A stretch of 64,000 bases of DNA from Rhodosorus marinus (taxonomy: Eukaryota > Rhodophyta > Stylonematophyceae > Stylonematales > Stylonemataceae). Shown here in pieces: positions 1-12,060 of this stretch (positions are counted from its first letter, which is position 1; each line of letters starts with the position of its first letter). The stretch is from the NCBI GenBank assembly GCA_029953675.1, contig JAMWBK010000005.1, positions 1,488,001-1,552,000 of the forward strand. The letters run 5' to 3'. The notes under the pieces are model-generated. The model ran no database searches and was not told where the DNA came from. It saw nothing but the letters and a program-made list of their open reading frames with translations. The translations under genes were made by a program, and so were the position numbers.

Positions 1-1293
1 TGTTACACATATTGGTAAGGATATGGTTGGAGGGCATTACACATGTGACGTGAAAATAGGAAACGAACAGGGCGAGAGAATAGCTGGTAGCGAGTGGCTG
101 CACTGCGATGACAGCACAATTTCTCCGGTCAATAGGAATGCTGTGTTCAATAGCCAGGCGTACTTGCTCTTCTATACAATTGCCGCTGACGCTAGATGAG
201 ATGAAAGCAGACCCTGACCTCCCGCTCGAACGATCCCTACCAAGCTGACCTCGTCTAATTTCCGACTATATATATCTGAGGGCTATTGCCGAGTCAAGTC
301 CCTTCCATGGGACAAGTTCGCGAAATGCAGTAATGTTGCCATGATGATCGATTAATATGTAAAAGAGATGTCCTCCGGTACTGCTCCTTATCCTGAGGTT
401 GGGCTACTGCCCTAGACTTCCCGATGGCGTTCTACCGCTTCTCCTGCCTCTCCCCCTGTACCAAAGCGCTTATCCCCGTGGACTGGTAGGTTGATGGGCG
501 CGTTCGAGCAGATGACGAGGCGTGAATCCAACATCTTCATTCGAAGACGACGACCGTTGTGCTTCGCTGTTCAAAAATTTCGTCGCCTACTAGTTTCAAT
601 CGTCCATACCGTTCTTAAGGATCATCGGAGGCGGACTCAAGCGGGGAGAAGCCAAAGAAGAGAGCGAACTCTCGCGCTTTCCGGGCCACGTTGAGGAAGC
701 ATCCGAACGGAACTCCCAAGTTGACCCAGCAGGAGAAACTCACCGCTAGAAAAGCAGCCATGAGGCCCCTGCTCCAGCCTGTCTGAGGGTGCCGGTTTGT
801 AATTTCTGAGCTTCACACCGAACGCCCTGGAAGATGATGAGATGATGACGGCCAGATCGTCGGATTGATGCAGCTTCAAATCTTTTCGTTTGCATGAAAA
901 GCAGTCATCCACGCGACCCTTCCTCCAGCATCAACGCTCTCACATGAGTCGAGGAGAACCTCAGAACTTCAGCTTCCATCGTGAACGTTCGGGTTTTTGT
1001 AGATTTATTAGAGTAGAAGTCTTCATGTCTTCCTCCTCCGCTCTGGGCTTCATACGCTGAAACGTTTAGGAAGATGAGGATCGACGTGTTGGGTTGATAG
1101 ACTGAACGTAGAAGAAGAGGGGCCCTCATACGATCGGATGCTTTTTAACTCCGGTTTTGTTTCTTGCTCATTGGTTATTGATCTATGAGTTCGTTGTTTT
1201 GAAGAAGCAGCTCGTTTTCGAAGTTTGAGGATTTTTTTTTTGTTTCGAGAATGCGGATGTGGATGTCAAGATCCGTTTTGAGCTTCTGAAAGA
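1..1293. other. stretch without an identified gene
   Basis: Only short open frames occur here on either strand (for example 637-912 and 905-1129 on the minus strand), and none carries a motif I recognise. The last 150 bases are T-rich and precede the glycosyltransferase start at 1294, so they probably hold its promoter and leader. I see no TATA box or other site I would defend. Confidence 0.5.
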
Positions 1294-3790
1294 ATGGCTA
1301 TAAAGAGATTGCGGAGAGCTCGGAGGCCTTCGGATGGTGTCCGTGGGATGTTTGTTGAAGGACGGGCGACTGCAAATGGGTTTGATGGGCGCGTGAGTTA
1401 TCGACTGAAACTTGTGCTTGTCTTTACCATCTTCTCGGCGGCTGTTTTCTTGCTTTTGGGAGACTTCGGCACGGTCGGTCGACAGAACTCGGCCGCTAAT
1501 ATCTTTGGGGATCTACCTTCGAATCATCCAGAAGAGTCGCTTTTGCTTGAGAGGCATCGGACAGCAGGTAGCGAGCCTCACGGCGTGGTAACGATTAGCT
1601 TGAAACCGATTTGTTTCTTGAAAAAGTTGTCCATCCATTCTGACTGTGAATTGTTACCTCGCAGGCGCAGGAGGACCGGCCAGTGGACCCTGTCCCAAAT
1701 GGCGACAAAGTCAATCAACATAAAACCAGTTCCGAATCGGAGGTGAAACCTCCTTCTGATCTGGGTCAAAGAATACCTAACACTGAAGCGGCAGGAAATA
1801 ACACTGGTTCTAACGCCGGGGAAGGTGTAAACGCATCTATTTCACTCGCGAACGAGCCGGCTCAAGACGAGCACACGGAAGGCAACTCAACCGGTTCATC
1901 CGGGCAGGACTTGGATACGTCAATAGATGACTTGGAATACAAATACGTGACAGAGCAAGAGTACGTCTGGGCTCCAGCTGAGGGAGGTTTGTCAGGCGAC
2001 AGGTGTTTTACTATGGGCCCGAAAGGGGACAAAGCATGCTTGTTCAATCCGCTCTGCTTTGATACAAGGTCCATGGAATTCATGACTTTACATGGTGCCT
2101 TGCAATGTTTTGGATCGCATCATACGGCGGATTGGTTGCCACACAATTGTGAGAACATTAAGAAAGACGCCATAAACGATTCAAACTTTGCCACCATAAG
2201 TGAAAAGCCAAAGGCCTGGTAAGTCGATTCTGCCGTAGTCTGCCCAGATGTAAGTCGAATGCCCCTGAAACTAAACAAGTCTATGGAAACTTTCGCAGGC
2301 TGGCTGAATCTCAGTCGAAAGGAGAAGTGTTATGGGTGCCTGGGACATCCGTTGTTCAGAAGCATATGATCAGCTCCGGCAACATAGCACACTTCGCTGG
2401 CAGGATTTTTTATACTCACCACCTAATCGCGAACATAAATTCGTACGCTGGGGTTGCAGACAGCCTAACGAATGTGCTCATTTGGCCTGGAGAGGACACT
2501 TTGAAAAGGTTTGCAGATCCAGAGAAGTACGGCTTCTGGCACCAAAGGGTTTTTGAGGCGGTTACGTACCCTCATCCAGTGTCAATTTCGACATTGGACA
2601 AGTTCCTGGATGATATTGAGGTAAGATGGAATCTCCCGTTGTTGGATTCCTTCTGCGTGGATCACGGTTGATATATCTCACCACTAGTTCCTCCAAGAGT
2701 TGGCCGATGTTTCAACGCTCTTGAACCTAGATTCGTTTCGATATCGACAAGCCTGTAGCGTCCCAAGTCTCATTTGTGTTCGTTTCCTTGCTATTCAGAA
2801 AACGAAAGACCAACCCAAAGGCAACGACAACGTAAGAGTTCACTTGATGGATACAACAAAGAGCTCCCGAGAGAAGTTTGTTTGCTTTGAACGAGCTCTT
2901 ATCCCGGGGTACTTGAAGGGCAGATTCTTTATTCGCGATCCGGAGTATCCTAGTAGTGAATCGTCAACGATGAACATGACCATGGAACCACATTTGCCCA
3001 GAGGTAAGCGCTCACGAATGTTGATGTCCCGTCAACGCGTTCTCTGAGAACTTGCGGTCAATGTACGTTTGTCTCCACAGATGCAATTAAGTTTCGAGCT
3101 CAGATCAGTGGAGCTCTGGGCAGAGGAAGCGCTTTAACTCAGCCGAGAAGGAAAATTTTATTGCTGGATCGAGCGCACGCTGCGGCCGCTAGGCGATCAA
3201 TTGAGCCAACAAGCAAGGAGAGCCTGAGGAGCCTTGTTGCCAAGCTTGCAGATGACAACGGCTTCGCATTTGAGGTTGTTGTCTTCGACGGCATCCCAAT
3301 CACAGAACAAGAAGAGGTGCAGCGCCATATTGAAGCTGCGGTGAATATTATAGCTGCGCTAAGAAATTTGCTTTCATATCTTGGCGCCTAGATTATGAAG
3401 GACGCGGCGATTGCCATAGGCGTACATGGCGCGAATCTGGTGAACAGTATATTCCAGCCGGCATGGACTGTAATGCTCGAGTTGATGCCTTACGGGTTTG
3501 ACCATGAAATGTACGAAGAAGGAGGAGGTGCAGGTCTGAAATATTTTAAGCATCATGTCCGAACTGGGGTCGAGTACGAGCAGCGCGAAATGTACACTTC
3601 CACCGAAGAGTGCGTTCGAAAAGACGTCAAGTGCAAAGTGAGGCACAGATCCTACTTCGAATGTTCAAGTTTGTTCGAGAAGAGCGATATTCTGACCAAT
3701 TGGTGGACCTCTATGATTAACAAACGCCAAACAGGTTCACTATCGGGACCATTCCGTAGCCTTGACGAAAGAGGATTTAGACGGTATTGA
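1294..3790 (+). CDS. GT61-family type II membrane glycosyltransferase
   Basis: Model: join(1294..1587, 1665..2218, 2299..2620, 2688..3003, 3081..3316, 3392..3790), about 706 residues; all junctions are GT-AG and frame-consistent. The N-terminus is basic and then has one hydrophobic segment near residues 34-52, as expected for a type II Golgi anchor. A low-complexity Ser/Thr/Asn stem follows, then a catalytic region. The best marker is IMKDAAIAIGVHGANL in the last exon, which matches the HGA(G/N)L block of GT61 (DUF563) enzymes such as plant xylosyltransferases and EOGT. PRRKILLLDR just before it also fits the family. The predicted role is addition of a pentose or GlcNAc to protein or polysaccharide in the secretory pathway; donor and acceptor are unknown. 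A shorter last intron (3341-3391) also keeps the frame, but the 75-nt one gives the better family match (EQEE-IMKDA). Confidence 0.82.
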
Positions 3791-5193
3791 GGGCTTCCTC
3801 GGCCAATCCTTTGCCTGGCTTCAATCAGCTGTGGAGCTGGGCTTGATCGGGTATCAGGAATGAGGACGATCGAGAACGCCGAACTCTCCCACGGACTTGG
3901 ATGAGCAATCAGGCCTGTGAAGAAAACCTCGAGCAGGGTAAATTCACGCAGATCGGCACCCAAAAAGGAACCCGACCTGACAAAACCCCCTCGCTGGGGT
4001 ATCAGAGCTTCAGGCTTCACCAAAAGCCTTACTACTCTATTCCTCCAGGCAAAAGAAGTCCGTTAAAACTAGATTAGATTATTTATTAAATTTCGACAAA
4101 ATATCTACTTAATTGTATATATCGATATATTCACCCTATATACATTCAGGATATCTGAAATTGACTGAGAACATCAGTCAAAAAATTATGTAGTGTGTCC
4201 CAGTACCCAACCCTTGATTGTGATTTAATTTAATTTAATGAAGAGTGTAATTCGGCTTATTAGACATCCTAAATTACAGTGTATGTCCTTATATCTAGAA
4301 ACATTAATCTTATATTTCCTGATTATGGGCGTGTGCCGTAGATCACGAGCAAAAAAAAGAAAAAAAAGCTGAGGGGAAGTGGACGCTTATCGCTTCACGT
4401 ATCTCGACCCTGTGGAGAGGCAGCCGAGAGGCTACGGGCCGTAGCTTGCAACATCACGGGACGTTGAGAAAATAATGCCGCAATTTTTGCTCAACGGAAG
4501 CAAAACAAGCGCACTGGAGGCCAGCCGTTTGGTCAGGGCCTCATGTTTGCGACGACGTCTGCACGCACCGATTGTGCCATCGCAGAAAGGCGAAAGCATT
4601 GCGGGACCCCCCAATCATGTTGCTCATTGTCCCCGCGGTGTCCTCGTGAGTTTCTAGTGGTGGCGTATGGATCATGTTTAATTAATATAATTTACTCGAT
4701 AATATGTGGGAACGCGATATCTTTGTCATAAAACGTCCGATAAAGGCTATCCGATGCGTCAGAGACAAAAAGGAAAGATAGACAATATTGAATAAACAAA
4801 ACAAAATACTTTGCTCTTCTAATAAAAGTTTTAAATAAAACTGTCTGATGTGAGCAATATATCCGACAAATGTTTTCAAAGCTTTTCATCAAGTATCATA
4901 ATATTTTCTTCGTTTATTTAATAGAATGTGTACTAGTATTCTGTACTAAAGTTTTTGATTCGGACGAAATATGACAACCTTTAGTCTTGGCTTATTCATT
5001 TCACAGATCGTCGTACGGCCGATGCCCACAGACATACGAGGGGGTAGGAGAAGTCTTTGATGATTTGTGGGAGAAGAGACTGGAGTGGGGGTGGGTAAGG
5101 AGGAAGCAAGAGTTGCTGGAGTGGATTGAAGATTTGGCTGAGTAGAAAGCCAGAGTCCTGACGCTGTGATTGGGAGGAGGAGGTGACAAGAAA
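3791..5193. other. AT-rich intergenic region
   Basis: Only short frames without recognisable domains. Positions about 4060-4360 and 4670-4960 are strongly AT-rich. The second half includes the upstream region of the phosphofructokinase-like gene. Nothing else is supported. Confidence 0.5.
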
Positions 5194-7354
5194 ATGAGCG
5201 GAAAGGAATCTGATGCGATGATGGAGCTGGGAACACTTCATAGGGAGCGGCTGGAGTATTTGCCGCGGATGCCTCCGGTGAGTTTTACCGCCATCCACTC
5301 TTGTTTCTGGTTGGGCCTTGCGTCTGGACATTGGATTCTGTTCTGTTGTTTTCAGAATATCTTGTGGAACGGGTCCTTGTTAGAAAACAGTTGAATCCGC
5401 CAGAGTCAGTTGAATCGTTCTGTGGTCCCTTAGCAAAACGACACCCCCCAACAGAAGACAGGCCTTGACCTGGCACCGTACTGATCAGATTCTCGTTGTT
5501 GTGTTTTTCTCTATTCTCAACCCGACCATAGTTGTTGAGAGGAGCTTTTAACATTAGGAAGGGGGACATAACATCCGCACAACATGATGCTCAGGAAATC
5601 CGCAAAGTATTCCCAAAGTTGTTCGGGCAGCCGAGCATACACATCGTGCAAAACAGGGGCGATCCAGTGACGGTTGGAGAGGAGCTGAAGGTTGGGGTTG
5701 TCTTCGCTGGTGGGCCTGCGCCTGGTGGGCACAACGTTGTCTGTGGATTGTTTGATCACCTGAAGGAGAGGAACGTCGACTCAAAAGTGTTTGGGTTTCT
5801 CAACGGAACATCTGGGTTAATGAGCGGAACGTACATCGAGCTATTCGAGAGCTCTCTAGCTCGATTTCGGAATCAGGTATGCCACAGTAGAAAGGCCAGG
5901 TTGCTCAACTAGGATTTGCTTTTCCTGAACTCACTGGAAGAACACTATCGCATTTGTAGGGAGGATTTCACATGCTCGGATCCGACCGAACGAAACTAGA
6001 AACTGAGGCTGACTTTGAAAGAGCACGTAAGGTTGCAAAAGAACTTGATCTGGACGGACTAGTGTTCATTGGGGGATTCGATACCAACACGAATGCCATG
6101 TACGCCGCGGAGAACTTCAAAATGCATGATGTCAAGACCAACGTGGTTTCAGTACCAAGCACAATCGACGGTGATTTGCGGAACCAGCAGCTTCAAACTT
6201 CTATCGGGTTTGACACGGTCACAAAAGTCTACGCAGAATTGATAGCCAACTTGGGATATGATGCGTACAGTGCGAAGAAGAGCTATCACTTCTGTCGTCT
6301 CATGGGACGACACGCTTCCCACGTGGCCCTTGAGGTCGCTCTGCAGACGAGACCGAACATGTGTCTCCTTGGAGAAGAAGTGAGACGTCGGAGACTTACC
6401 CTAGCTGAGATCACCTCGGAAATTGCAGACCTCATCTGCGAAAGGGCCGCGGTCGATAAGAACTATGGTGTCCTAGTGGTTCCAGAAGGCCTCATAGAGT
6501 TCATTCCTGATGTAAACGATCTCCTCAAGGAGCTGAACGAACTCCTGGCGAAGGGTCACAACGACCGAAGCACGATTGTGCCTGAACTTTCTGAAAGTGC
6601 CCGTGCCACTTTCTCGAGCTTGCCCAACTCGATTGGTACTCAGCTGTTGTTCGAACGGGATCCTCATGGAAACGTACAGCTGAGCCGCATTGAGGTGGAG
6701 AGGCTGCTCATCGAAACGGTGAAGAAGGAGCTAGGTGAAAGAAAAGCACGTGGGGTTTATAAGGGCAGCTTCAGCGCGATCCCTCACTACTTTGGATACG
6801 AGGGAAGGTGTGCGCTGCCTACCAACTTTGACTGCAACTATGGGTACGCCCTTGGCCATACAGCAGGTGAGTTCCCCGTCTGAAAATGCTGCTTTCTGCA
6901 GTTGATCCTCTGCATTCTAAGAAACTAGTGTTCATTTTCCAAATTAGGTGCGCTTCTGGAGTCGTCCAATAGCGGATATGCCGTCTCAGTGAGCGACTTG
7001 ACTTCGGCACCGGAGAAGTGGGAGTGCGGAGGGTATCCGTTGACCATGATGATGAGCATCGAGAGACGTAAGGGAGCTTCTGGTGCGGTTGTGAACAGAT
7101 CCCTTGTGAACCTGGACGGGATTGCTTTCAAGGTTTTCAAGGAACAGCGGAAAAACTGGAGGCTCACCGAGGACTACAGGACGTCTGGTCCGATACAGCA
7201 CTTTGAGCAAATGTAAGCGTTTTTCTTCTCATTTCCTCACCCCAACCCAAGCCTCGTTCTACGCTAAAATGGAGAGCACCCTTGTTTTTGCCTCCTGTGT
7301 AACGCTGCCAGGGCTGATACACTCAACTTTACGTTGCAAGCAAATATCTGCTAA
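5194..7354 (+). CDS. pyrophosphate-dependent phosphofructokinase-like protein
   Basis: Model: join(5194..5277, 5532..5876, 5960..6866, 6948..7212, 7312..7354), about 547 residues. The enzyme family phosphorylates fructose 6-phosphate, or runs the reverse reaction, using PPi in the cytosol. Markers in order: LPRMPP-LLRGAF at the N-terminus, VGVVFAGGPAPGGHN (phosphoryl-donor glycine loop), GGFDTNTNA, VPSTIDGDL (catalytic Asp), RLMGRHASHVALE, and PEGLIEFIPDV. Overall it looks most like the long plant-type alpha subunit (ALE.ALQ..PN, GEEV, YKGSFSAIPHYFGYEGR). It nevertheless keeps the catalytic Asp that plant alpha subunits lose. Two usual PPi-site residues differ: GGDD is GGFD, and the Lys of PKTIDGD is Ser. 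The last coding exon is tiny and ends in a short tail. Catalytic competence is therefore uncertain. Confidence 0.85.
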
Positions 7355-8412
7355 GAGAGGATGTCGGATTCGTACTCATATTATTAAAGGACTTTTCCTT
7401 ACGAGCACCACCATCGTCATCCGAAGAGCACCGGCGATATCTGCTTGAAAGCGTGTTCGCAGGTAACCCCATGTCCATCCGAAAAGTATCCAGATTGAGA
7501 ATCTCTCTATGACATTTCAACACAAGACCCCATGCCTGAATAGAGTCGTAGCATTCTATTCACTATTGCTCCGTCCTGATTGTCGTGCGCACATCCAGTG
7601 GTGGGAGTTTCAGCGACAAGGAAAGTTGTCGGTGGCCTGGTTTTTAAATGAAGCTTCCGAACGACGACCTGCTGGCACCTTACCCCTTGTACGGAAAGGC
7701 TGTGCAGGAGCTGCACTGGCACTGGGACTTGGATATCAAGACCATCTCATCGGATGTACGCTCAACAACGAAGTCCTTGAACGCGTACGCAATCTGAGCC
7801 AACTGAATAATGCGGTAGAGATGCTCAAACTTTGATACTCTCGCGGATGGTTAATGAGCAAATGCCTATCGGTCGATTGCAACCGACGAACACAGAAATC
7901 CTACACCGACCCACGGAACTCGAAGCTGCTCGAGTCCTAGAGAGGCGAAGAAGCCGAGCAAGACTCGAGTAGCTTCCACCGTCGTAAGTCAGTGTCTGAT
8001 TGCCGCGTCCTTCTAAGGAACGTACGAGACCTGCCAGAGGATAGAATGACCCTTTGGAATCCACAAACGAAGTTCCCAGCGGGGAGGACCTACTTTGTAA
8101 ACGGGCTTCTTGTTCCAACCTTGTTTACTGAACCTCATCCTAGCCCTTCAAGGCGAATCCGAAATCAAGAGTAATGCGTTGCCGCAATCATGACACGAGC
8201 GAAAAGCAGGTAGCGCCGTAACGCTCGCTGAGAGTCCGGAAAAGATACGAAATACGCGTGAATTCAAGGCTATCGTTGCAGCGTTACTACCTTCGCGCTT
8301 TGCATCCTTTGATTTTTTCAACTCATCCTCCTCCGCTGGAGTACGAACATCGCCTTTAGTACCCGTCTGACAAACTCAACTAGATAAACGAGTGGCGTGT
8401 AAACTAGCTGAT
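7355..8412. other. region with possible exon remnants, no defended gene
   Basis: No conserved domain is recognised. Two short plus-strand frames look somewhat protein-like: 7648-7797, and one ending in a basic tail at about 7971 (ending ERRRSRARLE). I cannot join them by a phase-consistent intron. They may be remnants of a decayed gene or chance frames. Confidence 0.3.
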
Positions 8413-9182
8413 CTAGAAGCCTTTTTCGAATACTAAGTTAAGCATAGACGCGGAGGCTACAGAGACGTTTTTACGTGTAGCGATCAGATCTTCAGCTTGT
8501 TTTGTAAGCGGATCTCCATCTGAATCAAGACGGATTGTCAAGTCCACAACAGCTGGAAACCCTCCATCGCTCAAAACCACTACGGAGAAAGCGCGCACAG
8601 CCTCAAAATTTAGCTTTCTACAAAGCTGGGGTGACGGAATTTTCTGAGAATAGTTGACTGAGATAGGACATCTTACTTGTGTTCTCTGGCCCAATCTCGA
8701 AGTCCAGCGGTAGAATTGGCTTGCTATATTTTTTAACAGCTACTGGAAATCCTTTCGCCTCGCCAGCCCTTACTCGTCGGCACAGCTATCCTCGTCAGCC
8801 ATCGACTATTATTGCTCGAGTGATACTGTATGGAGTGCTATACAGACCTTCGAAGAATAACGAACACTGTTCCGTCATCTGGAACAGAGACTCCTTTCTT
8901 TGCAGATACGGTCCCCTTGACCCCTTGCACGAGCTTCTTCTTCGAATCGCCAACTATGTCGCTTAGCTTCGCGGGAGGAGGCTCGTCTGCGAAAGCTCTT
9001 TGGGCGCCTCCGCCCAACAACGAAATCGCAGCCAAAAGCAAGCTTCGTCTATTTGGAAATATCAAGTGAAGGAACCGGCCGTTCAGTCCTTCAACCGCAC
9101 GAGCTGTAGGAATTATCACGGGTAAAGCAAGAGTTTTACCTTGAGACGAGCAGCCCAGCGATTCCACTGTGTAGTTCCCCAA
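8413..9182 (-). CDS. thylakoid-lumen-targeted protein with CcmI C-terminal-like domain
   Basis: Approximate model: complement(join(8413..8657, 8677..8768, 8848..9103, 9140..9182)); the 5' end is open because no ATG lies in frame at 9182. The central exon encodes a twin-arginine signal (NRRSLLLAAISLLGG, then an AFA-D cleavage-like site), typical of Tat import into the thylakoid lumen. The mature part contains VPDDGTVFVILRRAGEAKGF and then PVAVKKYSKPILPLDFEIG. This matches the pattern of the C-terminal domain of the bacterial cytochrome c assembly factor CcmI: a Val-rich strand, PDD.TVFV, then P.AV(K/R)....LPL. Function is inferred, possibly assembly of lumenal haem or redox proteins. Two of the implied introns are very short (19 and 36 nt) and the 79-nt intron has a GTCTGT donor, so the exon edges, especially near 8657-8677, may instead hide a frameshift. 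Confidence 0.5.
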
Positions 9183-10200
9183 CTGAACAGTTTAATCTAA
9201 GAGTAGAAAAGTATGAGCGAGGAATAAGCAGCTGCTTAGAACAAGCAGCACACGTCTTGGGTTAGGCCCTTGGCGAGAATGGAGGTCCAGATGTTACCGA
9301 TGCCGGTGCCTTTCAACGGCGATCTTCTGACTCCTCCTACCCTCACCAAATCCAATTGAGTGCACAAAAGAAGCAGACAAGCTTTTCATCGTTCACGGAT
9401 TTCACTCATCTACTTTGACCGTCCCTGGTTAATTCTTGTACGCTGCCTGTCCGCCATAGTTTGCCCGCTGGCCGTGGAGCCAACTCAGTAACATCGGTTT
9501 AACCATACGGTACGCGGAGTTTTTACTCTCTGGTTAGTTTCGTTCCACAATTCATCGAACTCGTTGGGAGTGTATCGTCAGATCTAGTTTCACATTCGCT
9601 CGGCAGCTTTTCGGTCGAATCAATCGATCCTCTGCACTCGGTTTGGTGCTTTTTTCCGAACAATTTAGAGAGGTGATATTCTCGCCAATGCTCTAAATGT
9701 TACTGTTCCGCGGTGTGCGAATCAGACCTAATCTGGAAGATCTCCCAACGGGAACTGCAATTTAGTAGCTCTCTACGGAAAAGTCGCAAACGAATCGATG
9801 CATGATGGTTAACCCCATAGCATCTATGACACTCGCAGCATACTCGCAAGGGACAGCGGTCTGTCGATTCTCATCCCAAGAAAAACTACCATTCCAGGGC
9901 TTCACAGCTCTGATCCTCAGCTTTTTCAGAGGCAGCTAGCCAAATAACTAAGTAGGATACCGGTCCTAGGCTGCTTGATAAGTTGGTCAGATGGTCTTCG
10001 TGGTATCAGAACCCGTTAGAACAGGATCCCCTCATTGGTCAAAATGAAGCTCCAGATCCGATCCCATCCTTATGACAGGCTGTCTCTAGGCAATGTATGA
10101 CAGGCTGTCCCAGAGGATACGAAGGATATAAAGTATGATCATGGTTTCAGGTTTGCGGAGCACGGTTAGCTTGGGTGTCGAGTTAGAGGTGTGCCAAATG
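9183..10200. other. mostly featureless stretch; possible leader exon
   Basis: On the minus strand an ATG at 9389 opens a short Ser-rich, Arg-rich frame (MKSLSASFVHSIGFG...) that would suit a transit peptide for the neighbouring lumenal protein. No phase-consistent junction to that gene was found. The rest, to the RING gene end at 10201, shows nothing I can defend. Confidence 0.25.
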
Positions 10201-12060
10201 TCATTCTTCGATCGCGTTCCGCTCTAGTGCTTTTTCGCTGAAGAACCGCGTGAGGGACGATTGGTGTAGCCTCTTCCGTTCCAGCTGAAGGCCATCGTTG
10301 ACGATCTTGGCGATCTGCTCCCGCGATACGTTCTTCAGTTTCGTCCGAGGCTTTGATGTGCGGGAGGTTTTCTTGCCGGGAAGCACTCCTATCGTTCGAT
10401 GGCTGGGAGCCTTTGAGCTCTCAGGAAGGCTAACCGTATCCGCCAGAGTCCTTTTCTTGGTCTCTTTTGGGGTGTGCGAGTGGGCTGAAGTCAGTGGAAA
10501 ATGCTTGATTGAGACCACGTCGGGCAGCTGCTTCACCTGGTTCGCTTGCGGAGCGCTTTTCTGAAGCGCTTTCAGCCCGTCCTCTAGCTTTCGCTTCTGC
10601 TTTTCGTTTGTACAAAGACAGATTGTTCAAAAAAAAGTCTCGTTGATATTGCGGGGAAGTGCAATAATCACCTCGTCCAAGAGTTTCGCAAGGCTTGCTT
10701 TGCTAGCTCGTATACCCGAATGTGTCACGTGCTGGCTTGTCGCCTGCTCTTGTTCAATAGTGCGTTGTTCTGATGCTAGCGAGTTTTCAAGCTCCCTGCA
10801 GGATTCAAGCTCAAGCTGTAGTTTCTCTAGCCGGTGTTTCTGAATCCGACAGTAGTCGACCCATTTTCGACGTTCGCTCTCAACTGCACTGCTCTGTTGG
10901 ACCCTTTTCCGGACAGATTCTTCCAGTGAGGAAGCTTCTTTCTCGTGAACTTTTGTCAGCTTCTGCTCATCTTGGAACAGGTGCCTCAGAGAGGATTCAA
11001 GTGGTTTCACCTCCGACCATTTCGTTCTCAGCACTACCGCAATTTCGGTGCAAACACGATGCGCATGTGCGAGAGCAGAAAAGATGAGGGGCTCTGATGG
11101 TGTTCCCACAGACGTTTCCACCTGTTTCCCGTCAGCATTCTAGAATTTGCTCGATGGTCTTAGTCCTGGCTAGGTCTTGGCTTATTTATTTTTTTGGCGA
11201 ATACGTACCAGCAAAACTGGTGCTACCGGAGCAGCGGCTACTAAGAAGATCCCTTCTGCATCGACATCCTCTCTGCAATTTGGGCAGCAGGCTTTGCCTG
11301 AGTATATCCACCTTGAAAGGCATTGCGCGTGAAAAACGTGGCCACAGGCGGTTAGTGAGAGCGGGAACTGAGACATTCTGTCGAAACAAATGGGACAGTC
11401 CGGAGCCGTTTGATACTATGACGGGCAGAAGAGCAATAAGGTTCTTGTTAACACGAATTTTTCCCTCCTAAACGCTCCGCATAATGATTCCCTTTGCTGG
11501 TACCTCTGGAGACAATTCAGCGTTGTGACCTGGTGGTACAGGAAGCGCGGCCCTGGTTTTACCGTCCAACCACGATTGAGGCCATTTGAGATTCTCGATG
11601 CTCTCCCTGTCAGACTTCAGAGCCTCCTGTTCGTGGTACAACGTGCAGATCAAAAACGTCAGAACCGCCGAAGAGTGTACTTCCCGGACCAAAGCCGCAT
11701 CGAATTACCTCCACAGAGAGCAAGAACTCATATGATTCACGATCCCAGGGAAAGTCCGGCTGAACAGGCTTGCTCTCAGTCGGCACAGGCTGTGTTCCAG
11801 GTGAGAGAATCTCATCGGAATGTCCGTCCAGAGCACTTTCCTCAGACGTAAACGACGCTACTTCATCCTCCATTTCCAGTTTCACGATTCCAACGGAAGT
11901 AGGAGCCTTGATCACCACTCGTCAAGCTGCGACGTGCTCAGGTTTCACCATTCCAGCCAAAACGTCTTGGGAAGCGAAACCAAGGCGATATCTTAACGTT
12001 CAAGCCCTGATACTCTTCAATGCTCAGTACAAAGCTTCCATCATCCAAGCTTAGGTTCAT
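10201..12060 (-). CDS. RING-finger protein with C-terminal coiled coil
   Basis: Model: complement(join(10201..10596, 10672..11139, 11209..11415, 11504..11626, 11709..11906, 11998..12060)), about 484 residues, every junction phase 0. The third exon from the 3' end carries a complete RING: CPIC, then TACGHVFHAQCLSRW, then CCPNC, i.e. Cys/His ligands in C3HC4-like spacing. It is preceded by an acidic, Ser-rich N-terminal region. After the RING comes a long Glu/Lys/Gln-rich helical stretch (about residues 215-350) expected to form a coiled coil, then a basic Ser/Thr-rich tail. The likely role is a ubiquitin E3 ligase or scaffold; substrate unknown. The intron before the RING exon could begin at 11503 (gtacca) or 11473 (gtttag); both keep the frame. 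Confidence 0.72.

Noticed and set aside
3341-3391. A 51-nt intron as the last intron of the GT61 gene
   Set aside because: It keeps 8 extra residues that break the family's EQ..IM spacing; the 75-nt donor at 3317 fits better.
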